Source: Streptomyces sp. NBC_01224 (GTDB lineage: Bacteria > Actinomycetota > Actinomycetes > Streptomycetales > Streptomycetaceae). Taken from it: a DNA stretch of 64,000 nt. Positions 1 through 8,631 of this stretch are shown here, in pieces. The first letter of the stretch is position 1; every line of letters starts with the position of its first letter. Location: positions 620,001-684,000 of the forward strand of contig NZ_CP108529.1 of the NCBI RefSeq assembly GCF_036002945.1. The letters run 5' to 3'. A program made the translations under genes and the position numbers. Under the pieces are notes generated by a model that made no database searches, was not told the DNA's origin, and saw only the letters and a list, made by a program, of their open reading frames with translations.

Positions 1-29
1 CACGCCCGGGGGCCTCCTACCGTGCAGGC

Positions 30-1193
30 ATGATCCGGTTCGAGCAGGTCAGCAAGGTCTATCCGGACGGTACGAGCGCGGTCGACGGCCTTTCCTTCGA
101 GGTCGCCGAGGGGGAACTGGTCACCCTGGTCGGACCGTCCGGCTGCGGCAAGACCACCACGATGATGATGGTGAACCGGCTGATCGAGCCGTCGTCGGGC
201 CGGATCCTGGTCAACGGCGAGGACATCTCCGGCGTCGATCCGGTGAAACTGCGCCGCCGGATCGGCTACGTCATCCAGCAGGTCGGTCTCTTCCCGCACC
301 GCACGATCCTCGACAACACCGCGACGGTCCCCTCGCTGGTCGGCTGGAAGCGGGCGAGGGCCCGCGAGCGGGCGGCCGAGCTGCTGGATCTGGTGGGCCT
401 CGACCCGAAGACGTACGGCTCCCGCTACCCCGCCCAGCTCTCCGGAGGGCAGCGTCAACGGGTGGGCGTGGCGAGGGCGTTGGCCGCCGACCCGCCGGTG
501 CTGCTGATGGACGAGCCGTTCGGCGCGGTCGACCCGGTGGTGCGTGAGCGGCTGCAGGACGAATTCCTGAATCTTCAGGCGACGGTCAGGAAGACGGTCC
601 TGATGGTCACCCATGACATCGAGGAAGCGGTCCGGATGGGTGACCGGATCGCGGTCTACGGGGCGGGGCGCATCGAGCAGTTCGACAGCCCCGGGGCGGT
701 GCTCGGGTCTCCCGCGACCTCGTATGTGGCACAGTTCGTGGGCGCCGACCGGGGTCTGAAGCGCCTTTCGGTCACCACGATCGAGCCGGACGATCTGGAG
801 GAGCCGCCGGTCGCCCGGCTGAACGAGCCGGTGAGGTCGGCGGCGGCACGGCTGAGCAGTGCGGGTGCCCGCTGGGCGGTGGTACTGAACGGCGAGGGCG
901 ACCTGCACGGCTGGGTGTCGGCGGACGCGATGCGGATCGCCGGGGAACGCGGCACGGTCGGCAAGCTGGCCCGCCGGATGGACGCCTGGGTGCCGGTCGG
1001 TGCGCCGCTGAAGCAGGCGTTCAGCGAGATGCTCCAGCACGACGCCGGGTGGGTCGCGGTGCTGGACGGGTCGCGGTTCCTCGGCGTGCTGACTCCGGCC
1101 AAACTCCACGAGGCGCTGCGCCGCTCGGTGGACGCCGATGCGCAGGGAGTAGGCCGGGACGAGGTGCAGTTCGACTCGGTCGCGGACGCGTAG
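30..1193 (+). CDS. opuCA: Glycine betaine/proline-type ABC transporter ATPase with CBS domains
   Basis: ATPase of a quaternary-amine (betaine/choline/proline) importer used for osmoprotection. The 387-aa product has a Walker A GPSGCGKTT at about residues 35-43, signature LSGGQRQ at 137-143, Walker B VLLMDEP at 157-163 and an H-loop in VMVTHD-type sequence. The C-terminal third (about 265-370) has the two weak CBS modules of the OpuCA/ProV class, which sense ionic strength in characterised members. Its probable partners, two permeases and a binding lipoprotein, lie on the opposite strand about 2.2 kb away (3391-5692) instead of directly downstream, which is odd for this family. Pairing with them is inferred; the ABC-ATPase assignment itself is clear. 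Confidence 0.9.
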   Translation: MIRFEQVSKVYPDGTSAVDGLSFEVAEGELVTLVGPSGCGKTTTMMMVNRLIEPSSGRILVNGEDISGVDPVKLRRRIGYVIQQVGLFPHRTILDNTATVPSLVGWKRARARERAAELLDLVGLDPKTYGSRYPAQLSGGQRQRVGVARALAADPPVLLMDEPFGAVDPVVRERLQDEFLNLQATVRKTVLMVTHDIEEAVRMGDRIAVYGAGRIEQFDSPGAVLGSPATSYVAQFVGADRGLKRLSVTTIEPDDLEEPPVARLNEPVRSAAARLSSAGARWAVVLNGEGDLHGWVSADAMRIAGERGTVGKLARRMDAWVPVGAPLKQAFSEMLQHDAGWVAVLDGSRFLGVLTPAKLHEALRRSVDADAQGVGRDEVQFDSVADA

Positions 1194-1238
1194 GGCGCGC
1201 GCTGTACACCCCACGCCACGCGCCGGTCAGGACTCGCC

Positions 1239-1514
1239 CTACCGCCCACGCCGGTAGCTGCTGCCGTCCTTGGGGCGGAGCAGCAGACCGGCGACGACCA
1301 GGTGGCGGCGCAGCGCCGAGCAGTCCTCGTGCACCGTGAGCAGTGCCTCGTTGACCTCACGTTCGGTGTAGGTCCGGTCCCGCTCGAAGAGCGTCTCGCT
1401 GAGGTGGACCAGCAACTGCTCACGGCGTGCCGTCTTACGGGGGATCGCCGTCAGACGGCCGTGCGAGAAGAGCGCCGCGACCTGGTCCGAACCGCTTGAA
1501 TCGTTGTCAGGCAT
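1239..1514 (-). CDS. DUF2087 domain protein
   Basis: A 91-aa protein consisting almost entirely of a DUF2087 domain: RKTARREQLLVHL near the start, then RTYTEREVNEAL and a C-terminal LLLRPKDGSSYRR. In other proteins this winged-helix-like module is attached to ArsR-type DNA-binding domains, so a regulatory role is possible but unproven. The reading frame continues upstream without a stop; the ATG at 1514 was chosen because homology begins soon after it and a GGAGG lies about 20 bases upstream. It faces the ATPase gene end-to-end with only 45 bases between them. Confidence 0.65.
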   Translation of the reverse strand: MPDNDSSGSDQVAALFSHGRLTAIPRKTARREQLLVHLSETLFERDRTYTEREVNEALLTVHEDCSALRRHLVVAGLLLRPKDGSSYRRGR

Positions 1515-1730
1515 GCGAGGGAGCGTCGCAGGCCTCCGGCCTGCGGGCAACGTGTTTTCGGCGCGCCCGCGGGCCGGATGGCGGATGGGGCCTGCCCGGC
1601 CCCGATCCGCCGGGCAGGCCCTGAACGGCTCGGGCCACCGCAATGGCCCCCTGGAGCCGCTCGCCCGCCTCGTGGACCATGTACGCCGCCCCGTCCTGCG
1701 TACCGGAACTCGGCCGCCCGCGTCCGCACT

Positions 1731-2064
1731 CTGGTCGGCGCTGACGGCGAGCGGGTCGATGTCCGGGTTGGGGACAAAGGTACGCGGTACCGATTCCAGG
1801 GAGCGGGGGTCGGGCGCCTGGAAACCGAGGAGCGGGCCGGGCCAGAAGTCGGGGCGGTAGGAGCGCCAGAACCCGTAGTCGGCGGGGCGGTCGATGGTGT
1901 GGTTCTCGCCCTCGTGGTGCGAGAGGGCGAAGCAGACGGTGATGCCCCGCTGGTTGAGCGGCCGGGCCTGCTCGGGGGCGTGCGTCGCCCTGCTTCTTGT
2001 CCGCGAGCACGAGCGAGACCGTGGCCTGTGAGACCCCGGCGAGCCGTGCGACCTCGGCCTGACG
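1731..2064 (-). pseudogene. Remnant: LacI-type helix-turn-helix joined to an unrelated fragment
   Basis: Between 1515 and 2336 no intact gene is visible, but coding-like patches occur in different frames. Codons 2064 to 1981 read as a LacI-family N-terminal DNA-binding motif (EVARLAGVSQATVSLVLA), with no start codon in that frame; the nearest ATG (about 2120) is in another frame. A second patch, 1973 to 1731 (81 codons), is in a shifted frame and contains FWRSYRPDFWPGPLLGFQ; I do not recognise its family and it is not LacI-like. The simplest reading is a deletion that removed most of a regulator and fused it to the 3' part of another gene. The neighbouring CE7 esterase is of a type often controlled by LacI regulators. 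Confidence 0.6.
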
Positions 2065-2299
2065 CGGGCGGGCCGTGCGGCCGGCCGGTACGGGTGAACG
2101 GCCGGGCCTGGCGCGCCTTCCTGGGGTCCTCCACCATGGCTCCTCGGATCAGGTAAGGCGTATCAGTAATGCGCATTGACGAGTGCTGTGAGGGCCGGTC
2201 CAGTGCCCGTCAAGAGATCGGACACAACTTCTTCCGGGCGCAGGGGCACCCTCGCCCGCGCGCCGCCCGCACCCGTACGGTGTGATCAACCATCCCTCC

Positions 2300-2315
2300 G
2301 GGTGATCGCTCACCC
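2300..2315. promoter_or_regulatory. Palindrome upstream of the acetyl esterase
   Basis: GGGTGA-TCGC-TCACCC, a perfect inverted repeat with 6-base arms about 20 bases before the esterase ATG. It is placed where an operator or 5'-leader hairpin would sit. No regulator can be assigned; the adjacent LacI remnant is a candidate for the former partner only by position. Confidence 0.35.
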
Positions 2316-2336
2316 CTGCGAAGAAGGCGGTTTCGC

Positions 2337-3311
2337 ATGTCCCTGTTCGATCTGCCCCTCGACGAACTGCGCGACTATCGCAGCCGTTCGGTGGAGCCGG
2401 AGGACTTCGACGCGTTCTGGTCCGAGACCCTCGACGAGGCCAGGTCCCACGACCTCGACGCCCGGTTCGAGCTGCGTACGGGCACGGGGTTGACGACCGT
2501 CGACGTGTACGACGTGACGTTCGCGGGCTTTGGCGGTCACCCGGTCAAGGGCTGGTTCGTTCTCCCGGCGGGCACCACCGAACCGCTGCCGGTGGTCGTG
2601 GAGTTCATCGGCTACGGAGGCGGGCGGGGCCTGCCCCACACCCATCTGCTCTGGGCGTCGGCCGGTTTCGCGCACTTCGTGATGGACACCCGGGGCCAGG
2701 GCAGCGGCTGGCTCGTCGGCGACACCCCCGACCCGGTGGGCAGCGCGCCCTCGTTCCCCGGTTTCATGACCCGGGGCATCGAGGACCCGCACGCGTTCTA
2801 CTACCGGCGCGTGTTCACCGACGCGGTACGTGCGGTGGAGGCGGCGCGCTCGCATCCGCTGACCGATGCGGCGCGCACCGCGGCCATCGGTGAGAGCCAG
2901 GGCGGCGGCATCACGCTCGCCGTCGGCGGGCTGATAGCCGACCTCACGGCGATCGCGCCGGACGTCCCGTTCCTGTGCGACTTCCCCCGCGCGCTCACCG
3001 TCACCGACCGCAACCCGTACCGCGAGGTGGGCAGCTACCTCAAGACGCACCGGGGACGGGCCGAGCAGGCGAGGGCCACTCTGTCCTACTTCGACGGGGT
3101 GCACTTCGCCGCACGCGGGCGTGCACCGGCGCTGTTCTCGACGGCTCTGGAGGACATGACCTGCCCGCCCTCGACCGTCTTCGCCGCCTTCAACGCGTAC
3201 ACCCACCAGGACAAGACCATCGAGGTGTACGACTTCAACGACCACGAGGGCGGTGGGCCGTTCCAGGAGGCCGCGCAGCTGGGCTGGCTGCCCGGGAAGC
3301 TGACGGCCTGA
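2337..3311 (+). CDS. Acetyl xylan esterase / cephalosporin-C deacetylase family (CE7)
   Basis: Alpha/beta-hydrolase of carbohydrate esterase family 7, which removes acetyl groups from short xylo-oligosaccharides and similar small substrates. The 324-aa length is normal for the family. The nucleophile Ser is in GESQGGG (about residues 184-190), the acid in ALEDMTCPPST, and the catalytic His in NDHEGGG near the C-terminus; the RGQG motif typical of CE7 is present as DTRGQGSGW. No signal peptide, so it acts in the cytoplasm on imported acetylated sugars. RBS AAGGCGG precedes the ATG. It stands alone between gene remnants and the opposing betaine transporter genes. Confidence 0.9.
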   Translation: MSLFDLPLDELRDYRSRSVEPEDFDAFWSETLDEARSHDLDARFELRTGTGLTTVDVYDVTFAGFGGHPVKGWFVLPAGTTEPLPVVVEFIGYGGGRGLPHTHLLWASAGFAHFVMDTRGQGSGWLVGDTPDPVGSAPSFPGFMTRGIEDPHAFYYRRVFTDAVRAVEAARSHPLTDAARTAAIGESQGGGITLAVGGLIADLTAIAPDVPFLCDFPRALTVTDRNPYREVGSYLKTHRGRAEQARATLSYFDGVHFAARGRAPALFSTALEDMTCPPSTVFAAFNAYTHQDKTIEVYDFNDHEGGGPFQEAAQLGWLPGKLTA

Positions 3312-3390
3312 TCCCGAAGAGCGACCCCGGTGCAGCGCCGCGTTGATTCGTTGTGAGTCGGGCGGCCCGAGCAAGATCTTCAGGAGTCTT

Positions 3391-4344
3391 TCAGCCGCGC
3401 GGGATGAGGTTCTCGGACTCCAGGTAGGTGCGTGCCACGTCCTCGGGGAGCCGTCGCCAGCTGTCGACCTGCTCGTTGAGCCGGGCCAGGTCCGCGGTCG
3501 TCAGTACGGTGTTGAGCTTGCCCAGCGCCTTGCGTACGCCTTCGCTGCCCGCCCGGGACCGGTTGACTACGGGGACGAGGTAGTCGGCGTTCTGCAGGTG
3601 CTTGTCATCGGCGAGCAGGACGAGGCCGAAGTCGTCGAGGGTGGCGTCGGTGGTGGTGGTCAGGACCATCTGGTCCTGACCGTTCTGGACGGCCTGTTTG
3701 GCCTGGGTGGTGCCGACACCCTTGGGGTCCACGGCCGTGATGCGGATGCCGTACGTCTTCTTCAGCCCGGGTGCGCAGTAGGGGCGTTGTACGCATTCGT
3801 CGCCGGCGGCCAGACGCACGGGCAGTCCGGATCCGCCGAGGTCGCCGAGGGTATTCAGGTGGTGTTTCGCCGCGTACGGGGCGGCGACCGCGAAGGCGTT
3901 CTGGTCGACGGCACGCCCGGGGTCGAGGACGGTGAGGCCACGGGGTGCGGCGAGAGCGCGCAGGGCCTTCATCGTGGCGGTGAGGTCGGGCGAGCCGACG
4001 GGGGCTGCGTCGGCGCCGTTCCTCTTGGCGTTCAGCCAGTCCGCGAAGGTGGCCGCGTACTCCGGTACGACGTCGATCTGGCCGCTCTCCAGGGCCGGTT
4101 CGTAGATCTCACGGTTGGTGACGGAGATGATCTTCGTCGAGTAACCGGCCCGGTCGAGCAGCAGCGCGTACATCTGGGCGAGCAGATCGCTCTCGGTGAA
4201 GCCCGCGGAGCCGATGGTGAGGTGTTTGCTGTCGCCCGGCGGTGCGGTGACCTCGCCCTGGTTCTCCAGAGAGGGGCCGGTGGTGCAGGCGCTCGCCGAC
4301 AGCAGGAGCGCGAGGAGTACGGGGAGGGCCGTTCCCGGCCTCAT
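3391..4344 (-). CDS. Betaine-type ABC transporter substrate-binding lipoprotein
   Basis: Extracellular binding component of an OpuC/ProX-class importer. The 317-aa product starts with a lipoprotein signal (hydrophobic stretch ending in LSASAC, lipidated Cys about residue 20). The OpuAC-type core begins at LTIGSAGFTESDLLAQMYA and continues through YEPALESGQIDVVPEYA, hallmark segments of this subfamily. Its ATG overlaps the stop of the upstream permease gene (ATGA at 4341-4344), so it is the last gene of a coupled three-gene unit. Substrate (betaine, choline, carnitine or similar) cannot be fixed from sequence. Confidence 0.9.
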   Translation of the reverse strand: MRPGTALPVLLALLLSASACTTGPSLENQGEVTAPPGDSKHLTIGSAGFTESDLLAQMYALLLDRAGYSTKIISVTNREIYEPALESGQIDVVPEYAATFADWLNAKRNGADAAPVGSPDLTATMKALRALAAPRGLTVLDPGRAVDQNAFAVAAPYAAKHHLNTLGDLGGSGLPVRLAAGDECVQRPYCAPGLKKTYGIRITAVDPKGVGTTQAKQAVQNGQDQMVLTTTTDATLDDFGLVLLADDKHLQNADYLVPVVNRSRAGSEGVRKALGKLNTVLTTADLARLNEQVDSWRRLPEDVARTYLESENLIPRG

Positions 4345-5018
4345 CCTGATTCCTCGCCACGGAACCGGTCGGGGGCGAGGCGTTGTGCCACTTCGAAGAG
4401 CCCTTCGACGATCAGGGCGAAGGCGGCTACCAGCACGGCCCCGGCGACCACCTGCGCGGTGGAGGCGAGGTTGAAGCCCGCGGTGATGATGCGGCCGAGT
4501 CCCCCGCCGCCCGCCAGCGCCGCGAGGGTGGCGGTGGCGACAAGCTGGACGGCGGCGATCCGTACGCCGGTGAGAATCAGGGGCAGGGCGAGCGGCACCT
4601 CCACTCCCAGCATCAGCTGTCTGCCCGTCATGCCCATTCCCGTGGCCGCCCGTACGACATCGCGGTCGACCTCACGCATGCCGACGTAGGCGTTGGTGAG
4701 CAGCGGCGGTACGGCAAAGAGGACGAGGGCGATGATGGTCGGCCACTCGCCGTACCCGCCGATCGGGGTGAGAAGCAGCAGCACCAGCACGGCGAAGGTG
4801 GGGACGGCCCGGCCGATGTTGGAGATGTTGACGGCGAGTGCGCCGCCCCTGCCGAGATGGCCGAGGACCAGGGCGATGGGCAGGGCGATCAGACAGCTGA
4901 TGAGCAGGCAGACGACGGTGAGGAACAGATGCTGGCCGAGACGGTTCCAGATGCCGCCGTCGCCGGACCAGTGCGCCGGGGTCGTGAGCCAGGACCAGGC
5001 GGCGGCGAGGGTTTTCAC
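4341..5018 (-). CDS. Betaine-type ABC transporter permease
   Basis: Membrane permease of the OpuCB/OpuCD (BPD_transp_1) type, 225 aa with five to six predicted membrane helices. The EAA loop signature for ATPase contact is near the middle (AATGMGMTGRQLMLGVEVPLA). The start is the GTG at 5018, which overlaps the stop of the preceding permease gene (GTGA), matching its twin in length exactly. The same frame is open far upstream but runs through the other permease gene and is not coding there. It pairs with the adjacent permease as a heterodimer. Confidence 0.88.
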   Translation of the reverse strand: MKTLAAAWSWLTTPAHWSGDGGIWNRLGQHLFLTVVCLLISCLIALPIALVLGHLGRGGALAVNISNIGRAVPTFAVLVLLLLTPIGGYGEWPTIIALVLFAVPPLLTNAYVGMREVDRDVVRAATGMGMTGRQLMLGVEVPLALPLILTGVRIAAVQLVATATLAALAGGGGLGRIITAGFNLASTAQVVAGAVLVAAFALIVEGLFEVAQRLAPDRFRGEESG

Positions 5019-5692
5019 GACCGCCTCCGGGTCCACGGGGTCAGGATTCGTTGCGCGAGAAGAAGCAGCACATCGGCGGCGACGGCGATGACGACGCAGA
5101 GGACGGAGGCGGTGAGCACCTGGGCCTTGAAGTACGTGTTCATCCCGGAGTAGATGAGGTTGCCGAGTCCGCCGTAGCCGACGATCGCACCGACCGTGAC
5201 CAGGGAGACCGCGGAGACGGTCGCGATACGCAGTCCGGCCATGGCGGCGGGCAGGGCCAGGGGAAGCTCCACGGCGACGAGCAGACGCACGGGGCCGTAC
5301 CCCATGCCACGTGCGGCCTGCCTGGTCTCCGCGGGCACGGCGCGCAGTCCGGCGAGGATGTTCCTTACGAGGAGGGTGAGCGAGTACAGGACGAGTCCGG
5401 CGACGACGAGCGAGGCGGAGAGTCCGTACACCGGCAGCAGCAGCGAGAACATGGCGAGCGACGGCACGGTGTAGAGGATGGTCGTCACGCCGAGGACCGG
5501 GCCGGCCGCCCAGCGCCGGCGGCGCGCCGCGAGGGCGAGCGGAACGGCGAGGACCAGTCCGAGGAGTACGGAGACCGCGGTGAGCTGCAGGTGCTGGACG
5601 ACAGCGTCCCAAAGAATCTCGCGACGGCTGGTCAGGTAGGCACCGCAGAGCCACTCATTGCGCGCGAGGCAGTCGTCGGGAGGCGCGGTCAC
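5015..5692 (-). CDS. Betaine-type ABC transporter permease
   Basis: First gene of the leftward betaine transporter unit. The 225-aa product has OpuC-type membrane helices and an EAA-like loop (AARGMGYGPVRLLVAVELPLALP). The GTG at 5692 is the best start; an ATG eight bases upstream is out of frame and stops after three codons. In characterised transporters the ATPase gene normally precedes this gene directly; here the only candidate ATPase (30-1193) is on the other strand. No clear ribosome binding site precedes the GTG, consistent with loss of the original upstream context. Confidence 0.87.
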   Translation of the reverse strand: MTAPPDDCLARNEWLCGAYLTSRREILWDAVVQHLQLTAVSVLLGLVLAVPLALAARRRRWAAGPVLGVTTILYTVPSLAMFSLLLPVYGLSASLVVAGLVLYSLTLLVRNILAGLRAVPAETRQAARGMGYGPVRLLVAVELPLALPAAMAGLRIATVSAVSLVTVGAIVGYGGLGNLIYSGMNTYFKAQVLTASVLCVVIAVAADVLLLLAQRILTPWTRRRS

Positions 5693-5825
5693 CCGTCCAT
5701 TGGAGCGCGGGAAGGCGGGCGGACGCGCGTCCTGATCGACTGTCCGGGCGGCCGTGCGGGGCGTACGCGTGTGACGCGGACGGTCGGGGAGGTGGCGGCG
5801 CCTCCGGGCCGTGCGGCGCGTCGGC

Positions 5826-6302
5826 CTATTCGGACGCTGCCGCCGAGGCCGCGGGGCGTTCGACCTTCTTCACCGTGATGTCGTCCGGTCCGAGCTGCCG
5901 CCCGTCGGACGAGTGGACCTCCAGCGCCCGGGGCGGACGGCCGTGCCGCAGGTCGACCATCTCCGAGTGCGGTTCGCCGGGATCGAAGAAGTGGCCCTCG
6001 CCCCACTGCCGCAGCGCGACGATGACCGGGAAGAGATCTCTGCCCTTGGGCGTCAGCACGTATTCGTGGTACGCGCTGCCGTCGGCCGCCGGCGCCATCT
6101 CGAGGATGCCGCCCGCGACCAGATCACGCAGGCGCGACGCGAGGATGTTCTTCGCCACGCCCAGGCTGCGCTGGAACTCCCCGAAGCGGCGACTGCCGTC
6201 GAACGCGTCGCGGACGATCAGGAGCGACCACCAGTCGCCGATCGCGTCGACCGAACGAGCCACCGGGCAGTCGCTCTCGTCGAAGCGTGTCCGCTTGACC
6301 AT
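5826..6302 (-). CDS. HxlR-family transcriptional regulator
   Basis: Winged-helix regulator of the HxlR/MarR-like class, 158 aa. The N-terminal CPVARSVDAIGDWWSLLIVRD contains the conserved Cys and Trp-rich helix of the family, followed by RRFGEFQRSLGVAKNILASRL (recognition helix) and a wing ending in YVLTPKGRDLFPVI. HxlR members often sense electrophiles or redox-active compounds through the N-terminal Cys. RBS GAGGGAGGA precedes the ATG. Transcribed away from an MFS exporter gene; two matching 17-bp palindromes in the shared promoter region are its likely binding sites, implying control of itself and the exporter. Confidence 0.92.
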   Translation of the reverse strand: MVKRTRFDESDCPVARSVDAIGDWWSLLIVRDAFDGSRRFGEFQRSLGVAKNILASRLRDLVAGGILEMAPAADGSAYHEYVLTPKGRDLFPVIVALRQWGEGHFFDPGEPHSEMVDLRHGRPPRALEVHSSDGRQLGPDDITVKKVERPAASAAASE

Positions 6303-6323
6303 GCCGTCCTCCCTCGCACCATC

Positions 6324-6378
6324 GGTTGCAACATGCTACCAGATGCGGCTACGGTCGACCTGGTAGCAACATGCAACC
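6324..6378. promoter_or_regulatory. Paired operators and divergent promoters, HxlR/MFS
   Basis: Two 17-bp near-palindromes, GGTTGCAACATGCTACC (6324-6340) and GGTAGCAACATGCAACC (6362-6378), with centres 38 bp apart. Each has the form GGTWGCA-ACA-TGCWACC. Candidate promoters overlap them: for the exporter, TTGCAA (6326-6331) and TACGGT (6350-6355) with an 18-bp spacer; for the regulator, TTGCAT and GTAGCC on the other strand. Binding of the HxlR protein here would cover both -35 elements. Confidence 0.75.
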
Positions 6379-6399
6379 AATGCGATCGAGGGATGCCAC

Positions 6400-7656
6400 G
6401 TGCCCGGCAGCGAGAGAACGATGAGATCCGAGAACACGAACGGGGCGACACCGGCTCGCACCCTGTCCGGACGCACGACACTGCTGTTCGCGGTCGCGTC
6501 CGGCGTGGCGGTGGCCAATGTCTACTTCGCGCAACCCCTACTGGTCACCCTGAGCCAGGACTTCCGGATCAGTGCGGCGACCGTCGGCATCGTCGTCACC
6601 CTCACTCAGATCGGGTACGGCCTCGGGCTGTTCCTGCTCGTGCCCCTGGGCGATCTGGTCGACCGGCGGCGCCTCGTCGTGACCCAGCTGGTACTGCTGG
6701 CGACGGCACTCATCGCAACCGGGACCGCGGCCACCGCACCGATCCTGCTGACCGCCCTGGCCGCGGTGGGCTTTCTCGCCGTGGTGACGCAGACCCTCGT
6801 GGCCTTCGCCGCATCGCTGTCCGCCCCGGACCGACGCGGCCGCGCGGTCGGCCTGGTCACCAGCGGAATCGTCATCGGAATCCTGCTGGCCCGCACGGTC
6901 TCCGGTGCACTGTCCGACCTGGCGGGCTGGCGAACGGTCTACCTCACATCGGCGGCACTGACCCTCGCGCTCACCCTGTCCCTCCATCGTGTGCTGCCAC
7001 GACGCGCCACACCGCCCACATCCATGCGATACGTGCAGCTGCTGCGCTCGACACTCGTCCTGTTCGCCGAGGAACGCGTACTCCGTGTCCGAGCTGTGCT
7101 CGCTCTGCTGATCTTCGCCGCGTTCAGCACCCTGTGGAGTTGCGTCGCGCTGCCTCTGAGCGAACCCCCGCTGTCGCTTTCGCATACCGCGATCGGGGCG
7201 TTCGGGCTCGCGGGGGCTGCGGGCGCGCTCGCGGCCGCTCCGGCCGGGCGCCTGCACGACCGCGGCCTCGCCGGGTGGACAACCGGCGTCGCACTGGCCC
7301 TGCTCACCGTGTCGTGGCTCCCCCTCTCCCTCACCCGGCAGTCGCTCTGGGCACTGGCGATCGGCGCGGTCGTCCTCGACCTCGCCGTGCAGGCCGTCCA
7401 TGTGACCAGTCAGAGCCTGATCTACGCGGCCCGTCCCGACGCGGGCAGCCGTCTGATCGGCGGTTACATGGTCTTCTACTCGGTCGGCAGCGCTGCGGGC
7501 GCCCTCGCCTCGACGACCGTCTACGCGGTGGCCGGATGGGGTGCGGTGTGCGTTCTCGGTGCCGCGATCAGCGCACTCGCACTCCTCGTGTGGGCGGCGA
7601 CCCGCAACGAAACGCCTGCGGCAGGCACGACCGGAGCGCCGAGCGCATCCGCCTGA
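6400..7656 (+). CDS. MFS transporter, drug-efflux type
   Basis: Major facilitator protein of 418 aa with twelve predicted membrane helices. The segment VANVYFAQPLL at about residues 34-44 and the loop 2-3 motif PLGDLVDRRRL are typical of the Bmr/Bcr-like exporters that commonly sit next to HxlR or MarR regulators. The GTG at 6400 has a GAGGGA ribosome site eight bases upstream; an internal ATG at residue 8 is an alternative. Expression is probably induced when the divergent HxlR regulator releases its two operators. Exported compound unknown. Confidence 0.9.
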   Translation: MPGSERTMRSENTNGATPARTLSGRTTLLFAVASGVAVANVYFAQPLLVTLSQDFRISAATVGIVVTLTQIGYGLGLFLLVPLGDLVDRRRLVVTQLVLLATALIATGTAATAPILLTALAAVGFLAVVTQTLVAFAASLSAPDRRGRAVGLVTSGIVIGILLARTVSGALSDLAGWRTVYLTSAALTLALTLSLHRVLPRRATPPTSMRYVQLLRSTLVLFAEERVLRVRAVLALLIFAAFSTLWSCVALPLSEPPLSLSHTAIGAFGLAGAAGALAAAPAGRLHDRGLAGWTTGVALALLTVSWLPLSLTRQSLWALAIGAVVLDLAVQAVHVTSQSLIYAARPDAGSRLIGGYMVFYSVGSAAGALASTTVYAVAGWGAVCVLGAAISALALLVWAATRNETPAAGTTGAPSASA

Positions 7657-7822
7657 TACCGGGGGCGGCGCCCACTGCACCGGCGCGGCAGGCCCGGCGA
7701 TTCCGGGAGCCGGACTTGCTGCGTATGGGGGGCACCCGCGCGCCTACCGCCCGGTACGGCCGCACATGACGGTAGACCGGGGTTCACGCCCCTTCCCCGT
7801 ATGCATACCGAGGAGCCCCCGC

Positions 7823-8554
7823 ATGTCGTCGCCCGGCCGCACCGATGGCACCTACCGCTTCGACGATCTGCGCGCGCTGTACCTCAACTGCACGCTCAAG
7901 CGCTCCCCGGAGATCAGCAATACGCAGGGGCTGATCGACCACAGCCGCGCGATCATGGAGGAGCACGGCGTCACCACCGAGGTGGTCCGGGCCGTCGACC
8001 ACGACATCGCGACCGGCGTCTGGCCGGACATGAGGGAGCACGGCCGGCAGACGGACGCCTGGCCGGAGCTGTACGAGAAGGTGATGGCCGCCGACATCCT
8101 GGTGCTGTGCGGGCCGATCTGGCTGGGGGACAACAGCTCGGTGATGAAACGAGTCGTCGAGCGCCTCTACGCCTGTTCCAGCATCCTCAACGACAAGGGC
8201 CAGTACGCGTATTACGGCCGGGTGGGCGGCTGTCTGATCACCGGGAACGAGGACGGCGCCAAGCACTGCGCAATGAATCTGCTCTACAGCCTCCAGCACC
8301 TCGGCTACACGATCCCTCCGCAGGCCGATGCGGGCTGGATCGGGGAGGCGGGGCCCGGCCCGTCGTATCTGGACCCGGGGTCGGGCGGTCCGGAGAACGA
8401 CTTCACCAACCGCAACACCTCTTTCATGGCCTGGAACCTGATGCATCTCGCCACGATGCTGAGGCGTGCGAACGGCATCCCGGCCCACGGCAACCAGCGC
8501 TCCGAGTGGGATGCGGGCTGCCGCTCGGACTATCCCAACCCGGAGCACCGCTGA
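7823..8554 (+). CDS. NAD(P)H-dependent FMN oxidoreductase (flavodoxin fold)
   Basis: A 243-aa flavodoxin-like reductase of the FMN_red type. The N-terminal strand ALYLNCTLKRSPEISNTQGL is a phosphate-binding loop for FMN, and ADILVLCGPIWLGDNSSVMKRVVERL is the family's central motif lining the flavin. The ATG at 7823 has GAGGAG seven bases upstream; the frame is open earlier but without homology. It likely reduces quinones or small electrophiles. Direction and position suggest independent transcription after the MFS gene, with 166 bases between them. Confidence 0.85.
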   Translation: MSSPGRTDGTYRFDDLRALYLNCTLKRSPEISNTQGLIDHSRAIMEEHGVTTEVVRAVDHDIATGVWPDMREHGRQTDAWPELYEKVMAADILVLCGPIWLGDNSSVMKRVVERLYACSSILNDKGQYAYYGRVGGCLITGNEDGAKHCAMNLLYSLQHLGYTIPPQADAGWIGEAGPGPSYLDPGSGGPENDFTNRNTSFMAWNLMHLATMLRRANGIPAHGNQRSEWDAGCRSDYPNPEHR

Positions 8555-8631
8555 CCGCGCCCCCAGCCGACGAGACCGCGTCCGAGGGGAGGCGCGGCGG
8601 GCGTGCGGCCCACGCCTCCCCCGGGCGCTCG

